This document shows, piece after piece, positions 46,908 through 58,324 of a stretch of 64,000 bases of DNA (position 1 is the stretch's first letter; each line of letters starts with the position of its first letter). The notes below the pieces were generated by a model. That model worked only from the letters and a program-made list of their open reading frames with translations. It was not told the DNA's origin and did no database searches. Source of the stretch: Cryptomeria japonica. Taxonomy: Eukaryota; Streptophyta; Pinopsida; Cupressales; Cupressaceae. The position numbers and the translations under genes are program-made. Location of the stretch: positions 624,525,740 through 624,589,739 of the forward strand of contig NC_081415.1 of the NCBI RefSeq assembly GCF_030272615.1, written 5' to 3'.

Positions 46908-47726
46908 CCCACAGATACTAAGAGGGGGGGGGGGTGAATCAGTATCTAACCGGTAATTAGAATTTCTCAACTTAAAACATATAGAACATATTATAACAGT
47001 GTATCGGTATGTAAGAAATAATACAATAAACGAAATTAAAATCATCCACATGAAAAGCACACCATGACACAAGGATTTAATGAGGAAACCCAGTGTGGGA
47101 AAAACCTTGGTGGGATTTGTGACCCACAATATTCACTTACTGGCCAATAAGAGAATATTACTTACAAGAGGGGCCTGCACATGGAGCAAGGCCAACTTCC
47201 TGGAGCTCACTATTCAATAGGAAGTCTCACTGACTTACAATGTGGATTATACAAATCCAATATCTTGTACTACTTTATAATAGCATCTATAATGCCTGAT
47301 CCAGTACCGGTGTCTGCTCTGTTCTTTACATAAAACCTTTAACCTATATTTTGCATAATAGGTCTGCCTAATATCTTCTTTTTTCGCTTACAACACTTAC
47401 AAAATGTCTACAATGATCTCTCTTATATATAAGAGTCATTTTATAGCTTGCCAAGTCGGCTTACAAAGTTTTTGCAATACTAAACAAAATATAATATAAC
47501 CAAAATCCTGTCGGCCTCTGTGTCGGTATGCCTCCTTTCTCTGTGTCGATGTCGGTGGTCTGAGTGCCAGTGTAGAGTGTGATCTATTGATGCTGGTGAA
47601 CTATCTTGTCGGTGTAATGCCTTGCCGGTGTAATGCCTTGTCGGTGCCATAGGATTGTAAGGTTGCCATCAATGACAAAACCTTCAATCACCTACAATGT
47701 CTCATTGGAGTGTGCATATGCCAACA
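46908..47726 (-). repeat. Element D 5' LTR
   Basis: This 819-bp LTR has two 16-bp units (47608-47639) and an 11-base G run in the U5 motif at 46924-46934. Otherwise it is very like 41038-41879, suggesting a fairly recent insertion. Confidence 0.93.
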
Positions 47727-49176
47727 GAAAGCACTAACAAGAAACCACACACAAGAGCACATCACATAACACCAACTATACAAGGAAAACCCAATGTGGT
47801 AAAAACTTCAGTGAGAAATGTTGCTCGAGATCTATTTTTCCAATCGAGCCTCATAATGAAATAATAATTTTACAATGTTTATGGTAGCAACCCAAGGAGC
47901 ACCAGCCCTTAGCAATTTATGGGAACCTACCCAAAGGAGAACCAACTCAAGGAGCACTAACCCCTACACCGAGTGCCTACTTAGTAAAATACAATGAGAT
48001 ATAAAACAATAGAATGATGAACACTTGTTACAAATGAGTTTTGTAATGCCTACAAACAATTCTTTTTGTCGGTTAAACTCTTTTCCGTCACACTGCTTGT
48101 CTTCTCTATAGACACTCTGTTCTTACTATTTGAATCCTCTACAACTCAGTTTTTGCCTTGTTGGATCTTCTCTGAAACTCACTCTTCTCTCCTTCACTCT
48201 CTGTTGTTATCTTACCGATTCGAACACTTCCAATTAGATGAATTGTTACACTCTGTAACTATCTACCGGTTACCTTAAACCTTGTCGGTTAAACCTTATC
48301 GGTTCTTCAACTAACACTCAGTCACTTCAAGATTTTTCTATCAACGCTCAGATTGATCAACCTGGTAGAATCACACTATCTCATCACTCATCCAACATAC
48401 TATCTCTTTTCTACACACAACTTAAGTCTTAGATTTGCATATTTATACACATGCTTTCCTACCAAAACAATAACTCAAACTTCACACACTTAGGGTTTTC
48501 TTCATCAACTTCAACCCATATCAAATAGGATCTCATCTTCTTGAATCAACAACCCTCTGTCCTATTTTTATTCTTCCTATAAACATTTAATATATATTGC
48601 AAACTAGACTCTATTCACGAGTCTTGATTTTGTTGATCATAATAAATTATCTGACTGTTTCTTTCTCTAGATTAACAAGACCATCAGATATCTTGCTTCG
48701 ATCATAATATGAAAAAATAAAATCTCCACCCTTCGATCTTCTTTGAGCTGCAATCCTCTGCAACCGATCCATTGTTTTTGTAGTCAACATTTAATATAGA
48801 CCTATTCGCCAACTACCTCACCAACAAACCATTCACCTAGCACTGCATGTTCGCCACCTGGAATTCATGTGACATCTTTGTCAACATCCATCTCACTTGA
48901 TTGTGTTGGTTCTAACCTAGTCATCGATCGAAAATGCTACTAGTATAGACTAACCGGTTAACCTTCATATTGTGCACTTCTCTATTTTTTTGATTAGGAC
49001 ATGCTATCCTAGACCACACTTACTTACTGAGTTTTCTTTCTTACCTATTGACATACTTACCAATTGACATCCCAATCTGGGTGACATCAATATGCCAACA
49101 ATCTCCAATGTTGGTAACAACATGTTGCATACTAGTTGACATACCGGTTGATATTAACGATAATAGAATTCCAACA
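47727..49176 (-). repeat. Element E 3' LTR, main piece right of D
   Basis: It resumes at the duplicated GAAAG and ends TTCCAACA at 49176. It aligns with 53933-55372. It contains short repeated AAGGAGCACCAACCC-type units (about 47891-47970). Confidence 0.9.
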
Positions 49177-49618
49177 ATCTCCCCCTTTGGCATTGATGTT
49201 AACGCACATATTATTCACAATCCGGGCTCACAACATGCACTATCTCTAGTTGTGTTCTTTCTCCCCTTTTGACAACAATGACAAAGGGCCCAAACACCAA
49301 TTATCAGTAGGCCAGACCACTGTACCCTTTCTCTTGGCAGGCCAATTGCAACTTTTGTCGATAGACAAATTGAATAGACAACTATAAGACTCACAAATGA
49401 GGATTGATGATCAAGTTCTCCCCCTATGAAGTTACTCTCTCGATCAAGCTAATGGTAACTTTGGTAGATAAACAAATTGAATATACAACTTCCGAAATCT
49501 TCAAACCAACTGGTATTGCCATACAAACATCTGATCTCCCCCTATGTCCAACATATGGTCCAAAAGTAAAAAATGTATGGCTATGAACTCCCCTTAAACC
49601 ATAGATCTCCATACACAT
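49177..49618 (-). other. Element E polypurine tract and 3' non-coding region
   Basis: It opens with ATCTCCCCCTTTGG and CATTGATGTTAAC, the shared Copia-type tract. The remainder has several CCCCCTA tracts and no coding evidence. Confidence 0.7.
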
Positions 49619-50402
49619 TTAAGTGCATAGAGTGAGTGAGAAAACTCCTAACTTGTGTCTTAGACACTCAAATGTATTTACCGGTAGAGGCTTTGTGAAG
49701 ATATCAACAACTTGTTCACTTGTAGGAATAGATTCTACCTTTACTTTTTGCTCTGCAACCTTCTCTCTGATAAAGTGGTATTTGATAGCAATATGTTTTG
49801 TCCTTGAGTGCATAACCTGATTCTTTGAAATGTTGATTGTCATATATTTCTATCTGAATGTCCTTGAGGGTCTTCTTCATCCATAACACGTAAGAACAAC
49901 ACGTAGCAACAACAATATATTTTGCCTCAATAGTAGATAAGGAGATTGAATCTTGCTTCTTGTTGTGCCATGAAACTAATCGGTCACCTAAAATTAATGC
50001 ACCGTCACTTCTTCTTTTCGGGTCATCATTGTATCCTGCCCAATCAACATCAGTGTAGGCCTATAAAGTGAAATCGCCTTGATTTGGAAGTGTTTCTTCT
50101 AGGTACCTATAGATTCTTCTAATTGCATTCTCATGTGACTATTTAGGTGCAACATGAAATCTTACCACCATACATGCAACCTGCACTTTATCCAGTCTTG
50201 AGGCAGTAAGGTATAACAGACTACCAATCATAGATCTATGCAGGGTCTGATCCACTTTTAGTGACTCATCAACCTTGCTCAACTTGCATCCAACCACCAT
50301 GGGGGTACTTACCAGTTTGTTGTCTTCCATTTGAAACTGCTTCGACATATCCTTTTTCCTTCTGCAACAATCTGTCTGGTACTTTTCTTTCTTATCTGAC
50401 AA
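49619..50402 (-). pseudogene. Element E reverse transcriptase tail and RNase H
   Basis: Open piece 50139-50402 covers the end of RT (Ser-Thr-Pro-Met-Val, Arg-Ser-Met-Ile-Gly-Ser-Leu-Leu-Tyr-Leu). 49619-49843 covers the RNase H end, with Asp-Ile-Phe-Thr-Lys-Pro-Leu-Pro. The region between is frame-broken, including the Asp-Trp part near 50035. The RT core with its Asp-Asp box is missing. At about 50357 the sequence jumps to GAG-pre-integrase. Confidence 0.75.
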
Positions 50403-50872
50403 ATGGTAGACACAAAAGTGAACTTATATCCTTTGTTACACACCTGACTCACACTTAGAAAATTGTGTTTTAGTCCTTCCACATAGTAAACATCATGTGC
50501 TTTTAAGTTACCATTTATTTTCAAAGTACCTTTTCATTTTATCCTAATGGAAGAGTTGTCTCCAAACCTCATTGAACCTACATTCCAATCTTCAAACTTG
50601 ATGAACTTATTTTTGTCTCTATCGATGTGATGGGAACATCCACTGTCTACAACCCATAAATTTCTTCTTTCTGCATGTAAGGCAGTATGTACAATCAGAC
50701 TTGATTTTATTTTATTCTTATTCTTCTCAACCCAAACTTGTTTGGCTTTTGTCTCTTTTCTTGTAGCACCTTTTTGCTCTGGTTTTGGTTCCGATCTATG
50801 ATCCGGTACAAAATTTTGTTCTAAGTTTGCAATGTTGTTCAATGTGGCCAAACATTTTAACAATGATAGCAT
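50357..50872 (-). pseudogene. Element E protease and GAG-pre-integrase, joined to RT tail
   Basis: 50534-50872 has Trp-Val-Val-Asp-Ser-Gly-Cys-Ser-His-His with the catalytic Asp present. 50524-50360 continues with Val-Tyr-Tyr-Val-Glu-Gly-Leu-Lys-His-Asn. Then the sequence fuses directly to the RT tail. Compared with element F, about 1.9 kb (integrase and RT core) is missing at this junction. Confidence 0.7.
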
Positions 50873-51433
50873 TTCACATTGTCATTAAATGATTAATTTT
50901 AAAAACTATTGTAGGACACTGGTAGACTTCTCCTACATTCATAACTCCTATGACTAAACCCATGAAATTGATAAAAAATAACATTAATCTCCCAAAGTGC
51001 AACAAATGAGTTTCTACTTTCAAAAATATGAGGGGGCTTATGCATCAAACTACACTCAACAATTCAATGTCCAAACTTATTACACTGTTAATGGTAACCA
51101 TGGAATTTGGGTACATACCATTCTTGTCTCTTTGGACCGAAAAACCTTTGTCTCATCGGGTGTCTTCTACTCATGTTATTGATTTTAGTGAACCCTTCAT
51201 TATCAACCTTGGGCTTTCTTTTAGGATCTGCATTCTGGTACAATGAGTGAGCCTTTTGGTTCAAAGTTTGAGCATTTTGATTCACAAGCTGATTTGTAGC
51301 AGCTTTAGGATAGGTCTTCTTCTTAATAGCTTTGCTAACTATAAAGGTTTTTTTTTGTTTATTTTCACTTGAAGAAGTAAACTGTATCTCCTTGCAGGAT
51401 GTGTCTTTTTTGTTGGAACTCTATCCTTCTTCA
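50873..51433 (-). pseudogene. Element E second Gag knuckle segment
   Basis: This matches the Gag coiled-coil end and knuckle region of element F (about 61900-62440), with a recognisable Gln-Arg-Phe and Gly-Phe-Thr-Lys-Ile stretch at 51088-51285. Since knuckles also occur at 51840-52691, this Gag segment appears twice, implying recombination or template switching. Confidence 0.55.
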
Positions 51434-51560
51434 AATTCATATTTTTTGGTAGACCCATTTAGTTCCAATGACATTTTTATCTGCTGGTCTAGGAACTAAC
51501 TCTCAAGTCTTATTATTTTCAATCTGTTGCAACTCTTCTTCCATTGCATCCTTTTAAACA
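51434..51560 (-). pseudogene. Displaced RT N-terminal fragment in element E
   Basis: The minus strand translates to Glu-Glu-Glu-Leu-Gln-Gln-Ile-Glu, then after a stop Leu-Val-Pro-Arg-Pro and Gly-Thr-Lys-Trp-Val-Tyr, the start of Copia RT. The same segment lies at about 60020-60130 in F, between integrase and RT core. Here it is upstream of protease, so it is out of order. Confidence 0.7.
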
Positions 51561-52691
51561 TGGTATTGCTTATACCTATAGCATCTTGTACTTTTCAAAA
51601 AAATTGGGGGCAAAAAAAGGTATGACGAATGTGTAGCTCCCCCTAAAATCTTGCATCTCCTTTAAGCCTTAGAAGATGTCACCTATGCATTGAATGCAAA
51701 GTGCCTGTCCATGGCCATATCCTCTTGTTTCATTTTTCATACTTGCTAGACTTCCCTTCTTTTCTCAGGTGCAACATTTTGGGCAGCACCTTTCATCTTT
51801 CTTGATTTGGAAATCTTGCATTATAATACTTTGCAGTGTGGCCAAATTTATTGCAGTAGTAGGACACTATGTTCTCACCAAAAAATGATTAGAGGACCTT
51901 TTATCAATATGATTTGATCTTCTTCTCCAAACATTGTCATTGTGACCAACAAAAGATGGAACAAATTGATTTCTTGGCATTCTAGGAGCATTTTTCATTT
52001 TGTTCCATACATGTCTCTGTTTCTCATATGCTTTCTTCTCCCATACTGACCATATTTGTTATACCTTACATTTCTATTGAAGGAGGAAGTGTAGGGTCTG
52101 TCATAATTCTGGAGTGATTTTCTTCTACATTCATGACTTCTATGACCAACTTTATTGTACCTATAACATACAACATCTAAATTTCTTGGAGCAGAAAATG
52201 GACTCTTACTATCATAGATGGGAGCATATATATGCATGTGACTACAACTTGACATACTATGTCCATATGCATTACATCTTTGATGAATTATATTTTTTAT
52301 TTTTATAAAATGCACCTTGATCATTCCTAGACCCTTTCCCACATTCACTTGCCTTATGGCCATAACTTTTACATGAAAGACAATAACCTGAGAAGGATGG
52401 ATTATTACCTACCAAATTATTTTTCCAATCATGTGAAGATCTTGCAGGCTTTTTTTCTCCATTCCTTCTTCCTTTGTTGCTGATCCTAGGATGCTCATTT
52501 ACAACAAACATATGTCTTGGCCTTCTCCTATTCTCAATTTTGTGTGCAACAACATTGTTTGATCTTCTTCTAGCAGGAGGTCTTCTAGAATTTCTTGTGC
52601 TCTCATCTTCGATGGAACCATCATCATTTGGCTTTCTTTTTCCTTTTGGATCTGCATTATTTTTCTTTGTTGTAGGAGTCTGAGTCTTCAA
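51561..52691 (-). pseudogene. Element E Gag zinc-knuckle region
   Basis: Open pieces 52272-52691 and 51995-52363 carry knuckles CLSCKSYGHKASEC and CYRYNKVGHRSHEC (one Cys lost), with a Cys-Asn-Ala-Tyr-Gly-His remnant between. A further decayed knuckle (Tyr-Tyr-Cys-Asn-Lys-Phe-Gly-His) is near 51850. Arg/Lys/Asn-rich linkers separate them. 51561-51800 is not recognised. Confidence 0.7.
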
Positions 52692-52862
52692 ACTTTTAGT
52701 AGTAGTGGTCCAGTCAATCTTCTTCCTTGGAGCATTTCTGACTATGAAAGTTTGCCTACTACCATTATCATTTGAAGAGACAAAATTTATGTCACTTTTT
52801 AATGATTCCTCACTGGTAGAATATTTTCCAACCTCACATCTTAATCTGATGGTATCTTTTGA

Positions 52863-53738
52863 TTACTTGTTTTTACTCAACATTTCATCCAGTTCTTTGG
52901 TGCCACCATCATACATCTTCCTCAATTTGAGTTCATCTTGAAACTTCTCAAGCTCTATTATGAGCTTTGTTATTTCATCCTTTAGGTTCTTACACTCATT
53001 TACCATTGTTTCTACTTCTGATTCTAACTCTTTACACCTACACTTCTTGGTATCAAAATCTAATTTTGATCCCTCATTTATCCTATTAGCATCATACACT
53101 TGAGCTTTCATATTGGCAATAGTTTGTTCTGATTCTTTAAGACATTTGTTTAATCTATCTTGTTCCTCTATAGAAGCATTCTTATACTTTTTGTATTCTT
53201 TCCTCATTAGTTCTCCTTCAAGATCTACCTTAGCTTCAACTTCTTCTTCATCTTCTTCATCATTCCCAAATACATCTTGCATTTTGGATTGAGTTTCATT
53301 ATCATTATTTGATGTATGCATCTCACTTTGTGTCTCTTGTGCCATAAATAGATGAGTTTCCTCTTCATCTCTTCTACAATGACTAAATGATCTAGTTTTA
53401 TCAGCTGCACATTCATCTTCTATATAAATCTTCTTTCTTCCACAATTTGATTCAGCGGTGCAAGGTTCTTCACCATACAGTTTCTTCAGTCTAGCCCACA
53501 AGCTCTTTGCAAGTTTACATTTGTCCACCTTTGAAGATGCATCATTAGAAAGCCCACTAATAATAGCCTTCATAGCTTCAGCATTGCATTCATAACTACT
53601 TTTTGCTTTAGGATCAGTAGGACGATTAGCAAGAATAGAGTAACCACTAACAAATGACATCCAAACATCATAACCTAAGGAGGAAAAATAGACTTCCATT
53701 CTACAAGACCAAGTGAAATATTTTGAATCTTCAAACAA
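52863..53738 (-). pseudogene. Element E Gag with central deletion
   Basis: This open 291-codon piece begins like SIRE-type Gag (Glu-Asp-Ser-Lys-Tyr-Phe-x-Trp-Ser-Cys-Arg-Met-Glu), equivalent to the start of F Gag. After Leu-Tyr-Gly-Glu-Glu-Pro (about 53470) it jumps to the acidic region and long coiled coil found at the end of F Gag. The UBN2-like domain and first knuckle, several hundred bases in F, are missing yet the frame stays open. So it is an in-frame deletion, possibly still expressed. Confidence 0.75.
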
Positions 53739-53849
53739 AAGAGCTTTGGAGGATGAGGTTTAATTCCTTTCTATTTTGTTCTTAAACAAGAATCCATCCA
53801 AGATAGAGAAAGCTTTGACCAACTAGGAACCTAAGGCCCTGATATGAAT

Positions 53850-55372
53850 TATAGAACACAAGATACCACTGAGAGGGGGGTGAATCAATGATTATAAAAA
53901 ATTTCAAATAATGTGTGCAACTAGTAGGATAATGAAAGAACTAACAAGAAACCACATATAAGAGCACATCACATAACATTGGATATACGAGGAAAATCCA
54001 ATGTGGGAAAAAATCAGTGAGAAATGTTGCTAGAGATCTACTGCTCCAATCCAGCCTCACAACAAAATAATAGTTTTACAATGTTTAGGGCACCAACCCA
54101 TGCAACACCAACCCCTAGCAATTTATGGGCACCAACCCCTATTCTATTCTATGCACCAACTCAAGGAGCACCAACCCATACACCAAGCACCAACTCAATG
54201 AAATAAAATGAGATATAAAACACTACAATGATAAACACTTGTTACAAATGAGTTTTCTAACCCCTGCAAACAATTATATCTATCGGTTAAACTCTTTTCT
54301 GTCACACTGCTTCTCTTCTCTACTGGCCCTTTGTTCTTAACATCTGAATCCTCTACAACTCAATTTTTGCCTTGCCAGATCTTCTCCAAAACTCACTCTA
54401 CTCTCCTTCACTCTCTGCTGCTATCTTATTGGTTTAGAAACTATCTGTTAGATGAACTGTTACACTTTGTAACTATCTACTAGTTACCTTAAACCTTGAT
54501 GGTTAAAACTTCCTTATCTAACACTCAGTCACTTCAAGATTTTTCTATCAACACTCAGACTGATCAACCTGGTAGAACCACACTATCTCATCACTTATTT
54601 GACATACTATCTCTTTTCTAGCACAACTTAAGTCTTAGATCTACAATTTAAACACATGCTTTCTCACCAAAACAAAAACTCAAACTTCACACGCTTAGGG
54701 TTTTCTTCATTTACTTCGATCCATATCAAATCAGATCTCATCTTCTTGAATCAACAACCTGTAATAGCTCAACAAAATAATTTATCCTATTTTTATTCTT
54801 CCTATAAATGTTTACTATATTTAGCAAACTGGACTCTGGTCATTAGTCTTGATTTTATCAATCACAATAAATGATCTCACTATTTATTTCTCTAGATCAA
54901 CAAGATGATCAGATATCCTACTTTGATCATAATCTCATAGAATAAAATCCCTTCCCTTGGATCTTCTTTGAGTTGCAATCCTATACAACCGATACATTTT
55001 TTTTGCAGTCGACATTTAATATTGACCTAGTCGGCAACTACCTCGATGATGCACCATTCACCTAGCACTGCATGTTCACCACCTAGAGTGCACGTGACAT
55101 CTCTATCAACATCCAACTCACTTGATTGTGTTGGTTCAAACTCATTCACCGACCAAACAGGCTACTAGTATACACTAACTCGTTAACTTTCATATCGTGT
55201 ACTTGTTTGTTCTATCGGTTAGGACATGTTATCCCAAACCACACTTACTTACCAAGTTTTCTTTCTTGCTAGTTGACATCAACATGCCAACAATCTCCAG
55301 TGTCGGTAACAAAATCTTTCATACCATTTGACATACTTACCGGTTGACATCAATGACAATACAATGCCAATA
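53850..55372 (-). repeat. Element E 5' LTR
   Basis: This 1523-bp LTR starts TATAGAACACAAG (TG decayed to TA) and ends GCCAATA (CA decayed to TA). It is followed by the ATTGT duplication. It aligns with the split 3' LTR. Confidence 0.88.
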
Positions 55373-55377
55373 ATTGT

Positions 55378-56836
55378 AATTATAAAATGGTAGATAAATT
55401 TTTTTAACTAACTTTAATTTTATTTAATATTTATGCATCTATCTAAAACTTATAATATCTTGTTTCTATGTGGTGTTTATTCTCAAAATATTATGTTTAA
55501 ATTATTATTAATCTTTTGATATGTAAATGGTTGTAAATTTTAGGGTAAAAGGTAAGAGTTTGTTTGTTAACACACTCACATTAGAATACAATTTTACTCC
55601 GGTTCTTGCTGACATTGATGAATATCTCTCCACATTAATGATGAATTCATTGCCATTGTAGAATGTCTAACTATTGTTTAATTTTTTTTCTAATTGTTTT
55701 TGAGTGACTCCTGAGAATAACTTCAAGGACTTTCAAGAGATTATTGATTATATCCCCCAAAAGATAACCAATAAGTACAATCATGAACTTCTCAACCCTT
55801 TTCATTGGAAGAAATAAAAATTGTAGCCTTTATTATTCCTCTAGATAAAGATCTAGGTCCAAATGGCTTCACTACCTTGATTTTAAAGAATTGTTAGAAT
55901 TTTGTTGGCATGAATGTTTGGAAATAAGTGGAGGAGTTGAGACATAATGGAAACATATTTAAGCAATTTAACATCATATTTATTGCTCTTATTCCTAAAT
56001 TAGCATCCCCAAATTAATTTTAAAAATTTTAGACCAATTTCCTTATGTAATACCTTTTATAAAAATTTCACAAAGGCTATCTCTTAGAGATTACCTAAGT
56101 TGATTCCCAAATTTATTTTGGAGGAACAAGGTTGGCTTGTTCCAAGCAATAAGACAACTAAGGGGGCTTTAATAGCACATGGGGTTTTGCATTCTATCAG
56201 TCATCCCAAATTTGAGGCCATCATAATTAAACTGGATATGATGAAAGATTATGATAGGGCACGCTAGAGATTTATAGAGTACGTGTTGTTATGTTTTGGG
56301 TTTAAAGATAAATGGAGTACGTGGATTATCTCTTGTATTTCAAGAGCTAAGTTTTTAGTTGTCATCACTAGGAGCCCTTAAGGTTTATTTTCTCTTTCTC
56401 AAGGGCTAAGACAAGGAGACTCTTTGTCTCCTTTTCTATTCATTATCATGCAAGAGGCTCTTCGTACATCTATTTATGCTCATCCTCACAAGAATCTTTA
56501 AAAATAGAAAAAGTTGTCCAAACAAATCACTCATATTTTATTTGCAGATGATATAGTATTTTTGGGCAAGCTTCAATGAGAGAAGCTAAGGTTATTAAGT
56601 GTGTTTTGGATAATTAATAAGTATTGTGAGATCTCACAGAAGAAGGTCGATGCTTCCAAATCAAAGTTATTATAATTAAATTGTTCCTCTATTGTTACAA
56701 CCAATCTCTCAAATTTCCTTAGCTTCAATAAAGGAACCCTTGCTTGCACTGAATTTAGGTATTCCTCTCTTTGTTGGAAGCAATAAGAGTAATCTTTGGT
56801 CAAGCATTTCATCCTCTATCTAGATAGAGTTTCTAC
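55378..56836 (+). pseudogene. LINE (L1-like) reverse transcriptase remnant
   Basis: The plus strand from about 55740 translates with stops and frame changes to plant LINE RT. In order: Leu-Gly-Pro-Asn-Gly-Phe near 55853, Asn-Phe-Arg-Pro-Ile-Ser near 56024, Leu-Ile-Ala-His-Gly-Val-Leu-His-Ser near 56170, Lys-Leu-Asp-Met-Met-Lys near 56232, Gly-Leu-Arg-Gln-Gly-Asp-Ser-Leu-Ser-Pro-Phe near 56402, and Phe-Ala-Asp-Asp (catalytic box) near 56543. Element F truncates it at 56837. 55378-55740 is AT-rich and unassigned. Confidence 0.8.
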
Positions 56837-58324
56837 TATAGAACATAATATGTCATTGAGAGGAGGCAGTGAATCAGTGATTTTAAACAATTTCCAACTG
56901 TGTGTGTAACCAGTAAAGAAATGAAGGCACTAGTAATCAAACAAACAAAGAATGTATCTCAGAACACCAAATATATGAGGAAAACCCAATGTGGGAAAAA
57001 ACCTTGATGAGAAATGCTGCTGGAGTCTACTGCTCTAATCCAGCCTCACGATGAAACAATAGTTATAATGTTTGGGGGACCAACCCAAGGAGCACCAACC
57101 CAAAGGAGAACCAACCCCTACACCGAGCTCCAACTCAGTGATAACAATTAAATAACCACTTATTACAATGAAACTACCCTGTTACAAATTAGTTTTGTAA
57201 CACCTATTCCATTTCTCTCTGCCAATTACAACTCTTCTCTATTTCACTGATTCTTTCACTACCAGTTATCAATTCACTCTCTCTGATCCCTTACCGGTCG
57301 ATCTCTACCTTTGTTGACTTCCTCTAATACTCACCCTACACTCTATCACTCTTGGATGCCTTCCTACCGGTTCACCTCAACTCTATCATCTATTGGTTAA
57401 ACCCCTGCTAAACCACCTTACTAGTTACAAATCTTACTACTGGTTCTCCTTCAGCTACTTAGTTGCAATACTCTTCTCAAACTGATCTACATGCTATTCG
57501 CTCAAGAACACTCTCTTCTTGCAACTGGCATCACGTTTTTGATCTTTGATCTACATATTTGTTTAACTACTTTCCTGCCAAAACATAGATTCAAACTTTG
57601 GCACACTTAGGGTTTTCTCCATAGACCCAATCCGTATCAGGTCATATCAAATCTCATATCCAAGATTGATAGCCCACAACAATGACACATCACATGCCAA
57701 ATCCTTCCTTCAAATGCACATTTTCTATTTGACAAACACAACCCTTCTTTTAGTCAATCACCATTAATGTTCCAACAATTTACTTCTTCAAGTCAACAAG
57801 GAGATCAAATATCATGCATCAATCAACAAACCAAATTCATCCATCAATCTTCATTGAGCCACAAAATTTTGCAACTGAATCATGATTTTCACAATCTTCA
57901 TGTAATTTCGATTGACTCTTTAACTACCTCATTAAAGCACACTTCACTGACTATTTTTTGTTAGAGACTTGGTTCCTATGTGGCATCCTTTATTGACATC
58001 CAACCCAGCTAAGGCCACTATGTCAGTTCAAGCTTGGTCACTGACCAATAACATCCTACTAGTATCTTCCTTATGCTAGTGGTCTTCTACTTGTTCATAC
58101 ATACTCATCAGTGGACCTGTTTATTGGTTGGCACTGCACCTTCCTGCATACCAATTGACATAACTAGTTTATCTCTTTGATTTCTTATGTTTTCTTACCA
58201 ATGAACATCCATACCAGTAACATCTCCTACTTGCATCCTACATACACCTTGCATACTGGTAACTATCCATACTGGTGACATGCTATACTTACCGGTTGAC
58301 ATCAATGGCAACACAATGCCAACA
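56837..58324 (-). repeat. Element F 3' LTR
   Basis: This 1488-bp LTR starts TATAGAACATAATATG (TG decayed) and ends ATGCCAACA. The polypurine complement ATCTCCCCCCTTGG follows. Its U5 motif is interrupted (GAGGAGGCAG), unlike the 5' copy. Confidence 0.85.

Larger units (their letters stand above)
41038..47726 (-). mobile_element. Element D: pol-less LTR element (ORF1+ORF2), best-preserved family member
   Basis: LTRs at 41038-41879 (3') and 46908-47726 (5') start TGTTAG and end GCCAACA. A perfect 5-bp duplication GAAAG flanks it (41033-41037 and 47727-47731), and the surrounding sequence is an uninterrupted match to the other LTR of E once D is removed. The 5-kb interior carries a primer site, ORF1 (intact, 385 codons), ORF2 (about 1056 codons, few breaks) and a polypurine tract. 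No RT, RNase H, integrase or protease is present. Its ORFs have fewer breaks than those of C and G. Confidence 0.93.
40950..55372 (-). mobile_element. Element E: SIRE-like Copia deletion derivative containing nested D
   Basis: LTRs are 40950-41037 plus 47727-49176 (3', split by D) and 53850-55372 (5'). ATTGT occurs on both sides (40945-40949 and 55373-55377), a perfect target duplication. In the 5' LTR both terminal dinucleotides are decayed (TG to TA, CA to TA). The minus-strand interior (49177-53849) has Gag, zinc knuckles, protease, RT tail and RNase H, but lacks integrase and most RT. A short RT N-terminal piece is out of order at 51434-51560. It could not have moved without help after these changes. 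Confidence 0.87.

Noticed and set aside
46827-47129. Upstream extension of ORF1 of D into the LTR
   Set aside because: It crosses the primer site and LTR, which are not coding in LTR elements; the first ATG after the primer site is 46826.
56573-56812. Minus-strand ORF of 79 codons
   Set aside because: Antisense of the LINE RT remnant.
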